From the NCBI GenBank assembly GCA_027484655.1, contig JAIXSM010000034.1, positions 1-64,000 of the forward strand: 64,000 bases of DNA. The letters are read 5' to 3'. Both the position numbers and the translations under genes were made by a program. Origin of the DNA: Hyphomicrobiales bacterium (GTDB lineage: Bacteria; Pseudomonadota; Alphaproteobacteria; Rhizobiales; Beijerinckiaceae). Under the pieces are notes generated by a model that did not search any database, had not been told where the DNA came from, and saw only the letters and a program-made list of their open reading frames with translations. Of the stretch, positions 27,025 through 35,410 are shown in pieces (position 1 is the first letter of the stretch; each line of letters begins with the position of its first letter).

Positions 27025-27489
27025 ATGAACACAAACCGGACGCGCCTTGTAATCGCGATCTGCGCGATGGCGACAGCCTCGACCGCGCTCGCCCAGCAGC
27101 AGCAGGGCCAGCGTGGCCCAAATCGCCAGCAGCAGGAGCAGCAGCGGCGCGAGCCGCCAAAACCCTTCCCGATCGGCGTTTCCTGGACGCTTGTCGATAT
27201 CAACGGCCGCCGTCCGGCCACCGAGGCGACCCTGCGCATTGATTCCTCGTATCGGGGAACCGGGTTCTCCGGCTGCAACACGTTTTCCGCCGCCATTTAT
27301 CCTACACGGGTGCAAACCCTCGTCGCGGGTCCGCTCGCGATCACCAAGCGCGCGTGCCCGCCCGCCGTGATGCAGTTCGAGCGCACATACCTGAGCGGCC
27401 TCTACTCGCGGCCTGCGTGGAGTCATGTGGGCGACACTCTAACGCTTCGCACCAGCGCCGGGGTCATGCGGTTCCGGCGCGGTTACTGA
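27025..27489 (+). CDS. Exported META-domain protein
   Basis: A 154-residue protein with a signal peptide (ICAMATASTALAQ) and a Gln-rich stretch after the cleavage site. The META domain has SWTLVDINGRR and GFSGCNTFSAAIYP, then AITKRACPPAVMQFERTYLSGL and LTLRTSAGVMRF. META domains (HslJ, Leishmania META) are small beta-rich modules, and some are linked to stress resistance. Two cysteines could form a disulfide. Function is not predictable beyond periplasmic location. Confidence 0.82.
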   Translation: MNTNRTRLVIAICAMATASTALAQQQQGQRGPNRQQQEQQRREPPKPFPIGVSWTLVDINGRRPATEATLRIDSSYRGTGFSGCNTFSAAIYPTRVQTLVAGPLAITKRACPPAVMQFERTYLSGLYSRPAWSHVGDTLTLRTSAGVMRFRRGY

Positions 27490-27493
27490 AGCA

Positions 27494-27528
27494 TTTTGCG
27501 TCCAGGTGGATGCCGCTTGGACGCAAAA
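27494..27528. terminator. Hairpin downstream of the META gene
   Basis: TTTTGCGTCCA and TGGACGCAAAA form an 11-bp perfect stem with a 13-nt loop just after the META stop codon. Its T/A flanks could end transcription in either direction. Confidence 0.5.
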
Positions 27529-27546
27529 GAATGCGGAAACAAGAAA

Positions 27547-27590
27547 CGAGAGCGGGCGACCTGATGTCATCGGGTCGGGTTCCGCTCTCG
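27547..27590. other. Second long hairpin, unknown role
   Basis: CGAGAGCGG and CCGCTCTCG enclose a second inner palindrome (GACCTGAT/ATCGGGTC). No U-tract follows. It lies in the 277-bp gap between the META gene and the RNase T2 operon and could be a leader structure of the latter. Confidence 0.4.
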
Positions 27591-27766
27591 CGGCGGGGCA
27601 GGGGCCTCGTCCGGCCCGCGCACGGCGGCGCTTCCCTCCCGGCAAACGAGGCAATATCCTTGACAATACAGTGTGTTGCTGAAGCGACACGGCTCGTCTC
27701 TACGGCCTGCGAGGCCTTGACCAGACCCCGGCGCCCGCGCATCGTGGACGCATCGGAGTGTGTCAA

Positions 27767-28222
27767 ATGCCGACCAAGCTGAGATCCGCCATTTTGTCTT
27801 TCTGCGCCGTCCTGGCGCTGGCCAGCGCCCTTGCGCCTGCTTCCGCCCGGCCCATCACGCCGGCCGAGCGCCGTTATCATCCCTTTGACGGGGCGCTGCC
27901 CGCCTGCGACGACCAGTCGATCCTCCAGCAGATCACTGTGCGTTTCGATCAGGCGGAGTCGCAGTATTGGAACTCCGGGCTTGCCATTCTTTCCTACGAC
28001 GCCATTGTCGAGACGGGATACCGTACGACGGGGCTCGACTTCATTCCTCGCCGCTATTGTCAGGCGAGGGCCATCATGAACGACGGAAAGGTGCGCAACG
28101 TGGTCTACCACCTGAGCGAGAAGCAGGGCCCCCTCGGATGGGGGGCGGGGGTTGAGTGGTGCGTCGTCGGCCTCGATCGCCACTACGCGTTCGGCCGCGA
28201 CTGCAGGGCAGCGCTGCCGTGA
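27767..28222 (+). CDS. Exported protein of unknown function coupled to RNase T2
   Basis: A 151-residue protein with a signal peptide (CAVLALASALAPASARP). The mature part has four cysteines (PACDDQS, RRYCQARA, EWCVVGLD, GRDCRAA) that could make two disulfides, and conserved-looking blocks ETGYRTTGLDFIPRRYC and GWGAGVEWCVVGL. No known domain is recognised. GGAG precedes the ATG at 27767. Its stop overlaps the GTG of the RNase T2 gene (GTGA), so the two are made together and exported together. A role as a partner or inhibitor of the nuclease is possible but untested. Confidence 0.75.
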   Translation: MPTKLRSAILSFCAVLALASALAPASARPITPAERRYHPFDGALPACDDQSILQQITVRFDQAESQYWNSGLAILSYDAIVETGYRTTGLDFIPRRYCQARAIMNDGKVRNVVYHLSEKQGPLGWGAGVEWCVVGLDRHYAFGRDCRAALP

Positions 28223-28854
28223 GAATCCTCGCCGCCGCCTTTCTCGCCCTCGTCGCCGCCGCGCCGGGCGCCCTTGCGCAAGGATCCGTCCGCAACTTCG
28301 ATTTCTATGTGCTCGCGCTGTCGTGGTCGCCGAGCTTCTGCGCGCTTGAGGGGCGCGAGAAGGGGCGCGACCAGTGCGACGGCGCGCCGAAGGGCTTCGT
28401 GCTGCACGGGCTCTGGCCGCAGCATGAGCGCGGATATCCGTCCAACTGCGAGCATCCGGCGCGTAACGCCCCGGACAGCCTCATCCGCTCCATCCGCGGC
28501 CTGTTCCCGGAGGACGGGCTCGCCCGCCACCAGTGGCGCAAGCACGGGACATGCGCGGGCGTGTCGCCGTCGGAGTACTTCTCCGAGGTGAAACGCGCGC
28601 GCGACAAGGTGGCCCTGCCAGCCGGTCTCGATCAGGCGGAGGAGGGCGGGCGCCTGCGCACACGCGACATCGAGCGTGCGTTTATGGAGGCCAATCCGGG
28701 CCTGCGCCCGGGGATGCTTGCGGTCACCTGCGTGCGGGGCATGTTGCAGGAGGTGCGGGTGTGCCTGTCGAAGGATCTGCGCTCGTTCACAGCCTGCCCG
28801 GACGTCGTGCGCTCGGGCTGCCGCGCGCAGGAGGTTACGGCGCCCACGCGCTGA
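28219..28854 (+). CDS. Secreted ribonuclease T2 family endoribonuclease
   Basis: A 211-residue RNase with a signal peptide (RILAAAFLALVAAAPGALAQ). Both catalytic segments are present: CAS-1 FVLHGLWPQ and CAS-2 HQWRKHGTCAG, giving the two catalytic histidines plus the Lys. The cysteines expected for T2 disulfides are present (FCALEG, DQCDGAP, SNCEHP, HGTCAG). It should cleave RNA non-specifically in the periplasm, like E. coli RNase I. It starts with GTG overlapping the upstream stop and is followed after 4 bp by rlmJ. Confidence 0.93.
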   Translation: MRILAAAFLALVAAAPGALAQGSVRNFDFYVLALSWSPSFCALEGREKGRDQCDGAPKGFVLHGLWPQHERGYPSNCEHPARNAPDSLIRSIRGLFPEDGLARHQWRKHGTCAGVSPSEYFSEVKRARDKVALPAGLDQAEEGGRLRTRDIERAFMEANPGLRPGMLAVTCVRGMLQEVRVCLSKDLRSFTACPDVVRSGCRAQEVTAPTR

Positions 28855-28858
28855 TGGC

Positions 28859-29698
28859 ATGAATTATCGCCACGCCTTCCACGCCGGGAACTTCGCGGAC
28901 GTCTTCAAGCACGCCCTGCTGGCGCGCGTTCTTGCGTATCTCATGCGCAAGGACGCGCCCCTGCGCTACCTCGACACCCACGCCGGCGTCGGTCGCTATG
29001 ATCTTGCCGGCGATGAGGCCTCGCGCACCGGCGAATGGCGCGACGGGATCGCCCGCGTGGCGATGGCGGACCAGCCCGCCATGATCCGCGACCTGCTGGC
29101 GCCGTGGCTCTCCGTGGTCGGGCCCTGCGACGGAGAGGGCAAGCCTGCGGCCTATCCCGGTTCGCCCGCGCTCGCGCAAGCGCTTCTTCGCCCGCAGGAC
29201 AGGCTCACGCTGTGCGAATTACACCCCTCGGATCGGGCCGCGCTCGCGCGCGCCATGGGTCGCGACCGCCGGGTAAAGACGCTGGAGATCGACGGATACA
29301 TGGCGCTCAACGCGTATGTGCCGCCGCCTGAGCGTCGCGGGTTGGTGCTGGTGGACCCGCCGTTCGAGAGCCCGGACGAGTTCGCTCGCATGGCGGACGC
29401 TTTCGCCAGCGCATGGCGCAAGTGGCCGACCGGCGTTTACGCGCTCTGGTATCCGGTGAAGGACGAGCGCGTGGTGGATCGTTTCTACGCCGCCCTGAGG
29501 CGCGCGGGCGCGACCGAGGGATTGCGTCTTGAACTCGCGGTCGCCGCGCCGCAAGCGGAGGGGCGCCTTGTCGCCACCGGTCTTGCGGTCATCAATCCGC
29601 CTTACGTGCTCGCCGAGGAGGCCCGCGCGCTCGCGCCTTGGCTGGCGCGCGTTCTGGCGCAAGGCGAGGGCGGCGGCTGGCGGGTGGACGCGATCTGA
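28859..29698 (+). CDS. rlmJ: 23S rRNA (adenine(2030)-N6)-methyltransferase RlmJ
   Basis: A 279-residue methyltransferase with the RlmJ N-terminus MNYRHAFHAGNFADVFKH, the SAM-site segment YLDTHAGVGRYDL, the acidic loop CELHPSDRAAL, and the catalytic DPPFE. It methylates A2030 of 23S rRNA. The ATG at 28859 is set by the family N-terminus; upstream in-frame sequence lies inside the RNase T2 gene. It is 4 bp from the RNase T2 stop, so the secreted RNase and the rRNA methylase share a transcript, perhaps by chance. Confidence 0.94.
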   Translation: MNYRHAFHAGNFADVFKHALLARVLAYLMRKDAPLRYLDTHAGVGRYDLAGDEASRTGEWRDGIARVAMADQPAMIRDLLAPWLSVVGPCDGEGKPAAYPGSPALAQALLRPQDRLTLCELHPSDRAALARAMGRDRRVKTLEIDGYMALNAYVPPPERRGLVLVDPPFESPDEFARMADAFASAWRKWPTGVYALWYPVKDERVVDRFYAALRRAGATEGLRLELAVAAPQAEGRLVATGLAVINPPYVLAEEARALAPWLARVLAQGEGGGWRVDAI

Positions 29699-29754
29699 CA
29701 GGACCGCCGGGGGCGGGCGGTATCGCCCCCGGGGTGTGCTTCAGCCCGTCGGCG

Positions 29755-30201
29755 TCACGGCAGCGGCGGCACGCGCAGGATCTGCCCTGGGTAAATCTTG
29801 TCCGGGTGGGACAGCATGGGGCGGTTGGCCTCGAAGATCAGATTGAATTTTCCGCCATTGCTCTTGCCATACATCTCTTCAGCGATGCGCCACAGCGTGT
29901 CGCCTTTCTTCACCTCGTAGGTGCGGGATTCGGGCTCCTCCTTCTCCACAGCGAGGTTGTTCTCCACCTGCGCCACGCCAACCGTGTTGCCGACGGCGAG
30001 CGTGATCTTCTCGGCCTCTTCGGTGGAGAGCGAGCGGCCGCTGAGAACGACCTTCTCCCCATCGACCTTCACCTCCACGCCGGACATGTCGAGTCCGTGC
30101 TTTTCCGCCTCGCGGCGCAGGGTGTCCGCATCCGCGGCTTCCGCAGGGCCGGCGCCCATCAATTTCTCACCAACCGATTTGACGAAATTCCAGAGGCCCA
30201 T
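29755..30201 (-). CDS. BON-LysM protein (Kbp/YgaU-like)
   Basis: A 148-residue soluble protein. A BON domain (about 25-85; VEVKVDGEKVVLSGRSLSTE ... GVAQVENNL) is followed by a C-terminal LysM domain (RTYEVKKGDTLWRIAEEMYG). This is the architecture of E. coli Kbp/YgaU, a potassium-binding cytoplasmic protein. There is no signal peptide, which agrees with that family. GGAG precedes the ATG. It stands alone between rlmJ and the porin gene. Confidence 0.88.
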   Translation of the reverse strand: MGLWNFVKSVGEKLMGAGPAEAADADTLRREAEKHGLDMSGVEVKVDGEKVVLSGRSLSTEEAEKITLAVGNTVGVAQVENNLAVEKEEPESRTYEVKKGDTLWRIAEEMYGKSNGGKFNLIFEANRPMLSHPDKIYPGQILRVPPLP

Positions 30202-30269
30202 GTGTTCGCTCCGTGAGGATCATTGCGCATTCAGCTTAGCTCAAGTTTTGACGATGCGGAATGCGCACG

Positions 30270-30297
30270 AAAAAACCCGGCGGGGGGCCGCCGGGTT
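30270..30297 (-). terminator. Rho-independent terminator of the porin gene
   Basis: AACCCGGCGG and CCGCCGGGTT form a 10-bp stem around a 4-nt loop, followed on the minus strand by TTTT. It lies 29 bp past the porin stop codon. Confidence 0.88.
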
Positions 30298-30325
30298 CTC
30301 GCGGGTTGGCTTTGGGTGAAGTCGC

Positions 30326-31024
30326 TCAGAAGCGGTAGTTGACGCCCATGCGCACGGCGGACGAACTGTAATCCGCGCGCGCGGCGTAGGCGCCCGTGAA
30401 CGCGCCGGTGTCGCCAAGGGCGGTGTAGAGGTACTCGGCCTTGCCCGAGAGATTGCGCGTGAATGCGTATTCGAGGCCCACGCCCAAGGCGTAGCCATGC
30501 ACCCACTTGCTCTGGGAGGCGGACGTGGACGCCGTCACGTTCGTGTAGGCGAGATCCAGCGAAGCGCCCGCGTAGCCGCCGGTGGCGTACAGCAGCACCC
30601 GGTCCACCGCGTACCCGGCGCGCACGCGCAGCGTGCCGGCCCAGCTCACATCAGACGCATACACGACGGCGTTTGGAGCGGCCGCAATGGTGATCGTCTG
30701 GCGACGGGAGGAATCGATGTTGCTCCAGTTGAGGTCGCCCTCGAGGCCAAGGACGAAGTTGCCGAACTGCTGGTTGTATCCGGCCGTCCCGCCCAGGGTG
30801 AAGCCGCTGGGGCGGTCGAACGTCGCGTTGCCGATGGAGCCCAGCGAGGCCCATGAATAACCGCCGTTCACGCCCACATAGAAGCCGGTCCACGAGAAGG
30901 CGGACACGGGTGTGTAGGCGGCGACCGGCGGCGGCGCGAAGTTGCGCCGGGGAAGGTCGGCGGCGGAAACCGGGAACGCCGCCAGCAGGGGCAGCGCCAG
31001 GCTGGCGTAACGGATCATACGCAT
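30326..31024 (-). CDS. Omp25/31-like outer membrane beta-barrel protein
   Basis: A 232-residue outer membrane protein with a signal peptide (LALPLLAAFPVSA, then ADLP). The N-terminal FSWTGFYVGVNGGYSWA and GGTAGYNQQFGNFVLGLEGDLNW are typical of the Omp25/31 (Omp_b-brl) family of Hyphomicrobiales. The final residues AVRMGVNYRF end in the Phe expected for Bam recognition. The barrel probably has eight strands. It has its own terminator and a long leader, so it is likely expressed alone and strongly. Confidence 0.93.
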   Translation of the reverse strand: MRMIRYASLALPLLAAFPVSAADLPRRNFAPPPVAAYTPVSAFSWTGFYVGVNGGYSWASLGSIGNATFDRPSGFTLGGTAGYNQQFGNFVLGLEGDLNWSNIDSSRRQTITIAAAPNAVVYASDVSWAGTLRVRAGYAVDRVLLYATGGYAGASLDLAYTNVTASTSASQSKWVHGYALGVGLEYAFTRNLSGKAEYLYTALGDTGAFTGAYAARADYSSSAVRMGVNYRF

Positions 31025-31455
31025 AACTCACACTCTCCACATGTAGCGGCAAAGCTGAAGAGCTGCCGTTGGGAGATTTTTATGCCATGAAGGTAAGCTA
31101 AATTATGAACGACCTCATCATGATCGAAGTCGAAAAATGGCGAAAACCCGCACATTTGCGCCACAATTGTTTAAGATGCGAGTTATTGAATTAACGAGTC
31201 TGGAGTTAATCGGTTAAAGCCAGAAACGGTGGAAACGAAGGCCACTTAGCCTTCGCCGGAACTTGTTTCTTGTTGGTTTAAAATCAGTTTAGGTCAAGCA
31301 ATCGCAGGTCTGGATCGCTTGGGCGAGGGTATTCGCACGCCGCGTGATCTGGGAAACCACGCAATCCGACCGGAGCGAAACGGGCATCTGGTGATGGCCT
31401 GTCCATGGGGAAGGCGGGCGCGGTGAGGCGTTGGTCTGTCGGGCTGACCGGCTGG
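31025..31455 (-). promoter_or_regulatory. Long AT-richer leader/promoter region of the porin gene
   Basis: These 431 bp contain no convincing gene. The part from about 31060 to 31300 is markedly AT-richer than the surroundings, with TTAA and AAATTA runs, as expected for the promoter and 5' leader of a strongly expressed porin. A ribosome binding site (GTGGAGAG) precedes the porin ATG. I could not fix a promoter to single sites. Confidence 0.45.
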
Positions 31456-31710
31456 TCAGTCCGCAGTGGGCAGCCGGCGAATGGTGAACTCGATCACTCC
31501 GTCGTCAAGTTCCCGCCAGAACTCGATCTCCGTCATGTAGGCCGCCTTGGGGAAGCGCTCGAACCACTCGCGCGCCTTGGCCCGCGCTTCACGACGCGGC
31601 AGTGTGTAGGTCTCCCGCCGCCACGAACCCGCCTGCCCCGTGGAGAGGGTGCGGGCGCGCGCTCCCATAAGTCGGGCGATATCGCGCGGGGTCTTTCGCG
31701 AGGCTTCCAT
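31456..31710 (-). CDS. Small conserved-looking hypothetical protein
   Basis: An 84-residue basic N-terminal and acidic C-terminal protein with REWFERFPKAAYMTEIEFWRELDDGVIEFTIRRLP. No domain is recognised. The ATG at 31710 has AGGAG at good spacing, better than the GTG two codons upstream. High content of aromatic and charged residues argues for real coding. Confidence 0.6.
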   Translation of the reverse strand: MEASRKTPRDIARLMGARARTLSTGQAGSWRRETYTLPRREARAKAREWFERFPKAAYMTEIEFWRELDDGVIEFTIRRLPTAD

Positions 31711-31951
31711 CAACACAACTCCTGGAACCAGAGCACAAGATAACGCGACCGCCGTGGCAATGCGAGTCAGGCCTTGCAGGGCGCAGCAAGCTCGCGATCT
31801 GTCCGGTTTTGGCGGAGGTCCGGGCGGGCTTCGGGATGAGACGTTCGGAGGCGCTGCTGGCTCGTCATGACCGGGCGCTGCGAGGGTCGGGCAGGCTGGG
31901 CGTCAACCAAAAGCGCGCATTCGCAATGGGACCGCTTGCGGCCAAAAGAAA

Positions 31952-31973
31952 AAGGCGGCCCGGAGGCCGCCTT
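31952..31973 (-). terminator. Rho-independent terminator of the Tim44-like gene
   Basis: AAGGCGGCC and GGCCGCCTT make a 9-bp stem with a 4-nt loop, followed on the minus strand by TTTTCTTTT. It is 23 bp past the stop codon. Confidence 0.85.
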
Positions 31974-31995
31974 CGTAACAGAGAACCCAGCGGGA

Positions 31996-33132
31996 TCAGT
32001 GCTGCGTGGGCGCTTCGATCTGCTGGATCGCCGAGAGAATCCAGTCCTGCGCGCTGCCGCCATGGCCGCGGATGAAGGTCCAGATCTCGGTGATCTCCTG
32101 CGGCTTCGTCAGGTCGCCCTCGACGAGGCGGCCGGTCGCGCGATCCACGATGGCGTCCACCATCTCGTAGCGCATGGCGACGGTGGCGAACTCGCCGTTC
32201 CGCTCGACCCACGCTTCCGAGAGATCGCCCTGAAGGAGCTTCACGTTGCCAGCCTTGGACTGCAGGCCCTTGCGCTCCTGCTCCTCGAGATCCTCGCGGA
32301 AGTAGCCGGCCATTTCCTCAGTCGCGATGCGACGCAGGTAGGCGAGGTCTTCGCGAGCGTAGGCGCCCTGAACTTCCTCAAGAAGCTTCTCGAACCGCTC
32401 GAAGTCAGCGCCATCCACCTTGAGAGGCTGGGACGCCGCGCCGTAGGCGGACGAGCCGCCGCCGAGCGCGCCAAGGCCACCGCCCATGCCGCCGCCAAGA
32501 CCGCCGCCCAGACCACCGCCCATGCCGCCGCCGAGACCGCCAAGGGCGGAGCGCGGCGCTGTCTGGGGCTGAGCCTCAGCCGGGTTGTAGGGCGAGTACG
32601 GGGTCGCCGGCGTCGGCGCGGAGCCGGTCGCGGTGCGGTCGAGGCCTGCGGCGGCCGCCGCGGGCTGCTGCTGCTGCTGGCGGCGGCGCCAGAAGGCGAC
32701 AGCGAGCCACACAAGGCCGCCGATCAGCGCGAGCTGGATCAGAAGGCCGAAGATGCCAGCGAGGCTGCCGAGCCCGCTCAGCAGGCCGCTACCCATGAGC
32801 AGGCCGATGAGGCCGGCGCCGATGAGGCCGCCCATCAGGCCGCGGGCGAGCGGCGAGCTGAACATGCCGCCGGACTGCTGCGCAGCCGCGCCGGGGCGGT
32901 TCACGGCAGGAGCCGGGGCCGCCTGATTGGGGCCTGCGGAACGCTGGAAAGACTGTGCCGCGCCGGGCGCGGTCGCGGTGGACGGGGGCGCGGCTTCGCT
33001 GCGTTCGCCGCGGCTGCCGGAGCTGCTGCCCTTGCCGGCGCGCGCTTCCGCCACGGCGGGGGCCAGCGCCAGGACCAGAGCAGCGGTCACGGCGAACATA
33101 CGGCCCGCAGTACGCATGTTCTGCGACGTCAT
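31996..33132 (-). CDS. Tim44-domain inner-membrane/periplasmic protein
   Basis: A 378-residue protein with a signal-like N-terminus (VTAALVLALAPAVAEARAG), then low complexity. A Gly-rich hydrophobic region follows (SPLARGLMGGLIGAGLIGLL, GIFGLLIQLALIGGLVWLA), which is membrane-associated. A linker of GGGLGGGMGG repeats (about 215-245) leads to a C-terminal Tim44-like domain (about 260-370; FEKLLEEVQGAYAREDLAYL ... EIWTFIRG). Bacterial Tim44-like proteins are of uncertain function. GGAGG before the ATG at 33132 sets the start. Confidence 0.87.
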   Translation of the reverse strand: MTSQNMRTAGRMFAVTAALVLALAPAVAEARAGKGSSSGSRGERSEAAPPSTATAPGAAQSFQRSAGPNQAAPAPAVNRPGAAAQQSGGMFSSPLARGLMGGLIGAGLIGLLMGSGLLSGLGSLAGIFGLLIQLALIGGLVWLAVAFWRRRQQQQQPAAAAAGLDRTATGSAPTPATPYSPYNPAEAQPQTAPRSALGGLGGGMGGGLGGGLGGGMGGGLGALGGGSSAYGAASQPLKVDGADFERFEKLLEEVQGAYAREDLAYLRRIATEEMAGYFREDLEEQERKGLQSKAGNVKLLQGDLSEAWVERNGEFATVAMRYEMVDAIVDRATGRLVEGDLTKPQEITEIWTFIRGHGGSAQDWILSAIQQIEAPTQH

Positions 33133-33301
33133 GAAATCATCCTCCAAACACCCGGCGCGGCGATTCCCTCCCGCACGCGTCGGTTCACTTGCCTAATATC
33201 GGTGGGCGGGCAAAAGCCTTCAAGTGCGGTAAGTACGGAGATATAGCTACCGGGAGCGCCGTCGCGGAGCGTTTCCCCGCTGGATGAAGAGCGCCGCCCG
33301 T

Positions 33302-33385
33302 CTAGAATGACGCCAGCGCCACGGCGGCTATGAACAGAAAAGAGGCGATCATCGCGAGGATGTCCATTGCCTGAAGTCCGAGCAT
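33302..33385 (-). CDS. Candidate 27-residue single-pass membrane protein
   Basis: A short reading frame preceded by GGGAGGGTGACG and ATG. The product begins MLGLQAMDILAMIASF and ends in VALASF, a single hydrophobic helix with one Asp. It lies in the 367-bp gap between the Tim44-like and TetR genes. Good ribosome binding site, hydrophobic composition and a clean stop argue for a real small protein; conservation cannot be judged here. Confidence 0.5.
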   Translation of the reverse strand: MLGLQAMDILAMIASFLFIAAVALASF

Positions 33386-33499
33386 CGTCACCCTCCCGCG
33401 GAGCGCGTCGTTCCAGCGTGGACGCGACTATGGAAGTGATTCGATGGTATCCATGAATTTCGCCGTGTCAAAGTTCTCTGCGCCGCCCGGGGGCCTCTG

Positions 33500-34135
33500 G
33501 TGAGCGGCGGTCATGACGGATCGGGCGAGGAGGCTGCTCGCCGCGGCTACCACCACGGCCGTCTCAAGGATGCGCTGATCGAGGCGGCGCGGACGCTGAT
33601 TCAGCAGCGCGGCCCGGCGGGGTTCAGTCTCACGGAGGCTGCGCGGGCGGTCGGCGTGACGCCGGCGGCGCCGTATCGCCACTTCAGCGACCGCGACGCG
33701 CTGATGGGAGAGGTCGCGCGCCGCGGCTTTGGCCTGTTCCTGCAAAGGCTTGCGACCGCGTGGGACAATGGGCGCCCGGACGCCGAGGCCGCGCTCGCCC
33801 GCATGGGCCGCGCCTATCTGGCGTTCGCACTGGACGAGCCCGGCTACTATCGCAGCATGTTCTCCAGCGCCTGCGAGGGGGCGGTCGGCTCGGGTCCAGG
33901 CGAGGGGGCGTTCGAGCTTCTCACCCTCGCGGCCGGGGCTGCGCTCGCCGCCCGGGGCGCGCCGGCTGACGGCGCCCGTCGTGTGGCGCTGGAGATCTGG
34001 GCCATGTCCCATGGGGCGGCGATGTTGATGCTGCGCAGCCGTCCGCCGGTCGCAGGCGTGGAGGATGCGCGCGCCATCCTCGACCGGGGCGTGCGCTCGC
34101 TCGTCGCCGGCGCGGCGGCCGAGGCGCTGTGTTGA
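33500..34135 (+). CDS. TetR/AcrR family transcriptional regulator
   Basis: A 211-residue regulator. The N-terminal helix-turn-helix (about 17-65) is ALIEAARTLIQQRGPAGFSLTEAARAVGV and PAAPYRHFSDRDALMGEVA. The C-terminal ligand domain has a WHG-type segment (ALEIWAMSHGAAMLML). The start is GTG. No obvious efflux gene is adjacent. It is followed by a receiver-domain gene with a 7-bp overlap. Confidence 0.88.
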   Translation: MSGGHDGSGEEAARRGYHHGRLKDALIEAARTLIQQRGPAGFSLTEAARAVGVTPAAPYRHFSDRDALMGEVARRGFGLFLQRLATAWDNGRPDAEAALARMGRAYLAFALDEPGYYRSMFSSACEGAVGSGPGEGAFELLTLAAGAALAARGAPADGARRVALEIWAMSHGAAMLMLRSRPPVAGVEDARAILDRGVRSLVAGAAAEALC

Positions 34136-34584
34136 CGGGCGGTCATCTTGACGCGCTTCGGGAACTTTCCGGTTCCGCACGCATTGAGCGGTCGTTGGCG
34201 GCCCTTCGGCTCGCCTCGGGGACTGCCGCCGTGCGGGTTCTGATAGTCGAAGACGATCCCTTCGTAGCGCTCGATCTCGAGTGCATCGTCCAGGAGGCGT
34301 TCAACGCCGAAGTTTGCGTTGCGGGGAGCGTCGCCGAGGCGCGCGCCCACGCGCGGCAAGCGGTCGATTTCGCGTTTCTCGACATCGACATGCCAGATGG
34401 CAAGATTTACGAGGTCGCCGCCGACCTGCAACAGCGGGGCGTGCCGTTCGCCTTTGTCTCCGGGGAGCAGCTGGCCTGCGTGCCGCCGCGCCTGCGCGCC
34501 GCCCCGTTCATCGCAAAGCCCTACAAGGTCTGGCAGATCTCCCAGTCGCTCATCTCTCGCCCCGGCGACGCGGCGCGCAACTGA
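34129..34584 (+). CDS. Stand-alone response-regulator receiver protein
   Basis: A 151-residue single CheY-like domain. It has VRVLIVEDDPFVALDLE (acidic pocket), the phosphoacceptor in FAFLDIDMPDG, and the conserved lysine in FIAKPYK. No output domain follows. The GTG at 34129 overlaps the TetR stop and has GAGG nearby; a GTG at 34231 would start directly at the domain (VRVLIVEDD) and is an equally good choice. Related single-receiver proteins in alphaproteobacteria relay phosphate from HWE-type kinases. No kinase is present in the window. Confidence 0.8.
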   Translation: MLTGGHLDALRELSGSARIERSLAALRLASGTAAVRVLIVEDDPFVALDLECIVQEAFNAEVCVAGSVAEARAHARQAVDFAFLDIDMPDGKIYEVAADLQQRGVPFAFVSGEQLACVPPRLRAAPFIAKPYKVWQISQSLISRPGDAARN

Positions 34585-34746
34585 CCGCGCGGGCTTTTTC
34601 GTCGCATGCGCCGATTTCTGGATCGCGGGCGCGGAGGCGCCCTTGAACCCTGGCGATGTAAATGTAAATTACATTCACATGCGACCACGCTCGCAGGGTC
34701 TTCGCCCAGGGTTTTCGCCCGGGGTCTTCGCCAAGGAGCATCGCCC

Positions 34747-35274
34747 ATGAACGCCTATTCCAGCGCCCGTCACCGCGATCGCCCGGCCGTGGGGCCGGCC
34801 GTGGGGTATGACGACCGCGACGCCCGCCCGCGCTGGCGCGCCATCGAAATCGCCGCCGTGGTCATCGGCTTCATCGTCTGGTGGCCCGTGGGGTTGGCGT
34901 TGCTGCTTTGGAAGCTGTGGCGTAACCGCCAGGGCTACACGGAGGATATGGTCACCGCCGCCCGCGTCCTGATCGAGGAGAAGGTTATGAGAAAATGGCC
35001 TGACGTCAGCCGCGCCTTTGGGTCGGGCAGCCGTGCCCAGTCGGCGGCTCGCGACTGGGGGTTCACCGGCCTGCGCTCTTCCGGCAACACCGCCTTCGAT
35101 GCGTGGCGCGAGGGCGAGCTTGCCCGCCTTGAAGAGGAGCGCCGCAAGCTGGAAACCGCCGAGCGCGAGTTCGCGGATTACATCGAGAGCCTGCGCCGGG
35201 CGAAGGATCGCGAAGAGTTCGAGCGCTTTATGCGCGATCGCAACCAGCAGGCCGAATCGCGCGCGAACGCGTGA
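34747..35274 (+). CDS. DUF2852 membrane protein
   Basis: A 175-residue protein with one transmembrane helix (AAVVIGFIVWWPVGLALLLW), a Gly/Ser-rich middle, and a coiled-coil C-terminus (ARLEEERRKLETAEREFADYIESLRRAKDREEFERFM). This is the DUF2852 pattern known from Hyphomicrobiales. AAGGAG precedes the ATG at 34747. It ends in a strong terminator at 35296. Function is unknown. Confidence 0.85.
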   Translation: MNAYSSARHRDRPAVGPAVGYDDRDARPRWRAIEIAAVVIGFIVWWPVGLALLLWKLWRNRQGYTEDMVTAARVLIEEKVMRKWPDVSRAFGSGSRAQSAARDWGFTGLRSSGNTAFDAWREGELARLEEERRKLETAEREFADYIESLRRAKDREEFERFMRDRNQQAESRANA

Positions 35275-35295
35275 GGCGCCTTCTCACGCACTGCG

Positions 35296-35325
35296 ATCCC
35301 CGCCCTCCCGGGCGGGGATTTTTTT
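35296..35325 (+). terminator. Rho-independent terminator of the DUF2852 gene
   Basis: ATCCCCGCCC and GGGCGGGGAT form a 10-bp stem with a 4-nt loop, followed by seven T. Confidence 0.93.
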
Positions 35326-35410
35326 GCGCGTATCGCTTTTGAGCAACAATCAAGCGCCGTTAACCGTCATCCTTTAGGCAGGGTTAAACTCTCGCCCTCA
35401 ATCGTCGGGA

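Noticed and set aside
31767-32075. Short frames around 31.8-32.0 kb on both strands
   Set aside because: They overlap the terminator and 3' end of the Tim44-like gene and lack ribosome binding sites or domain features.
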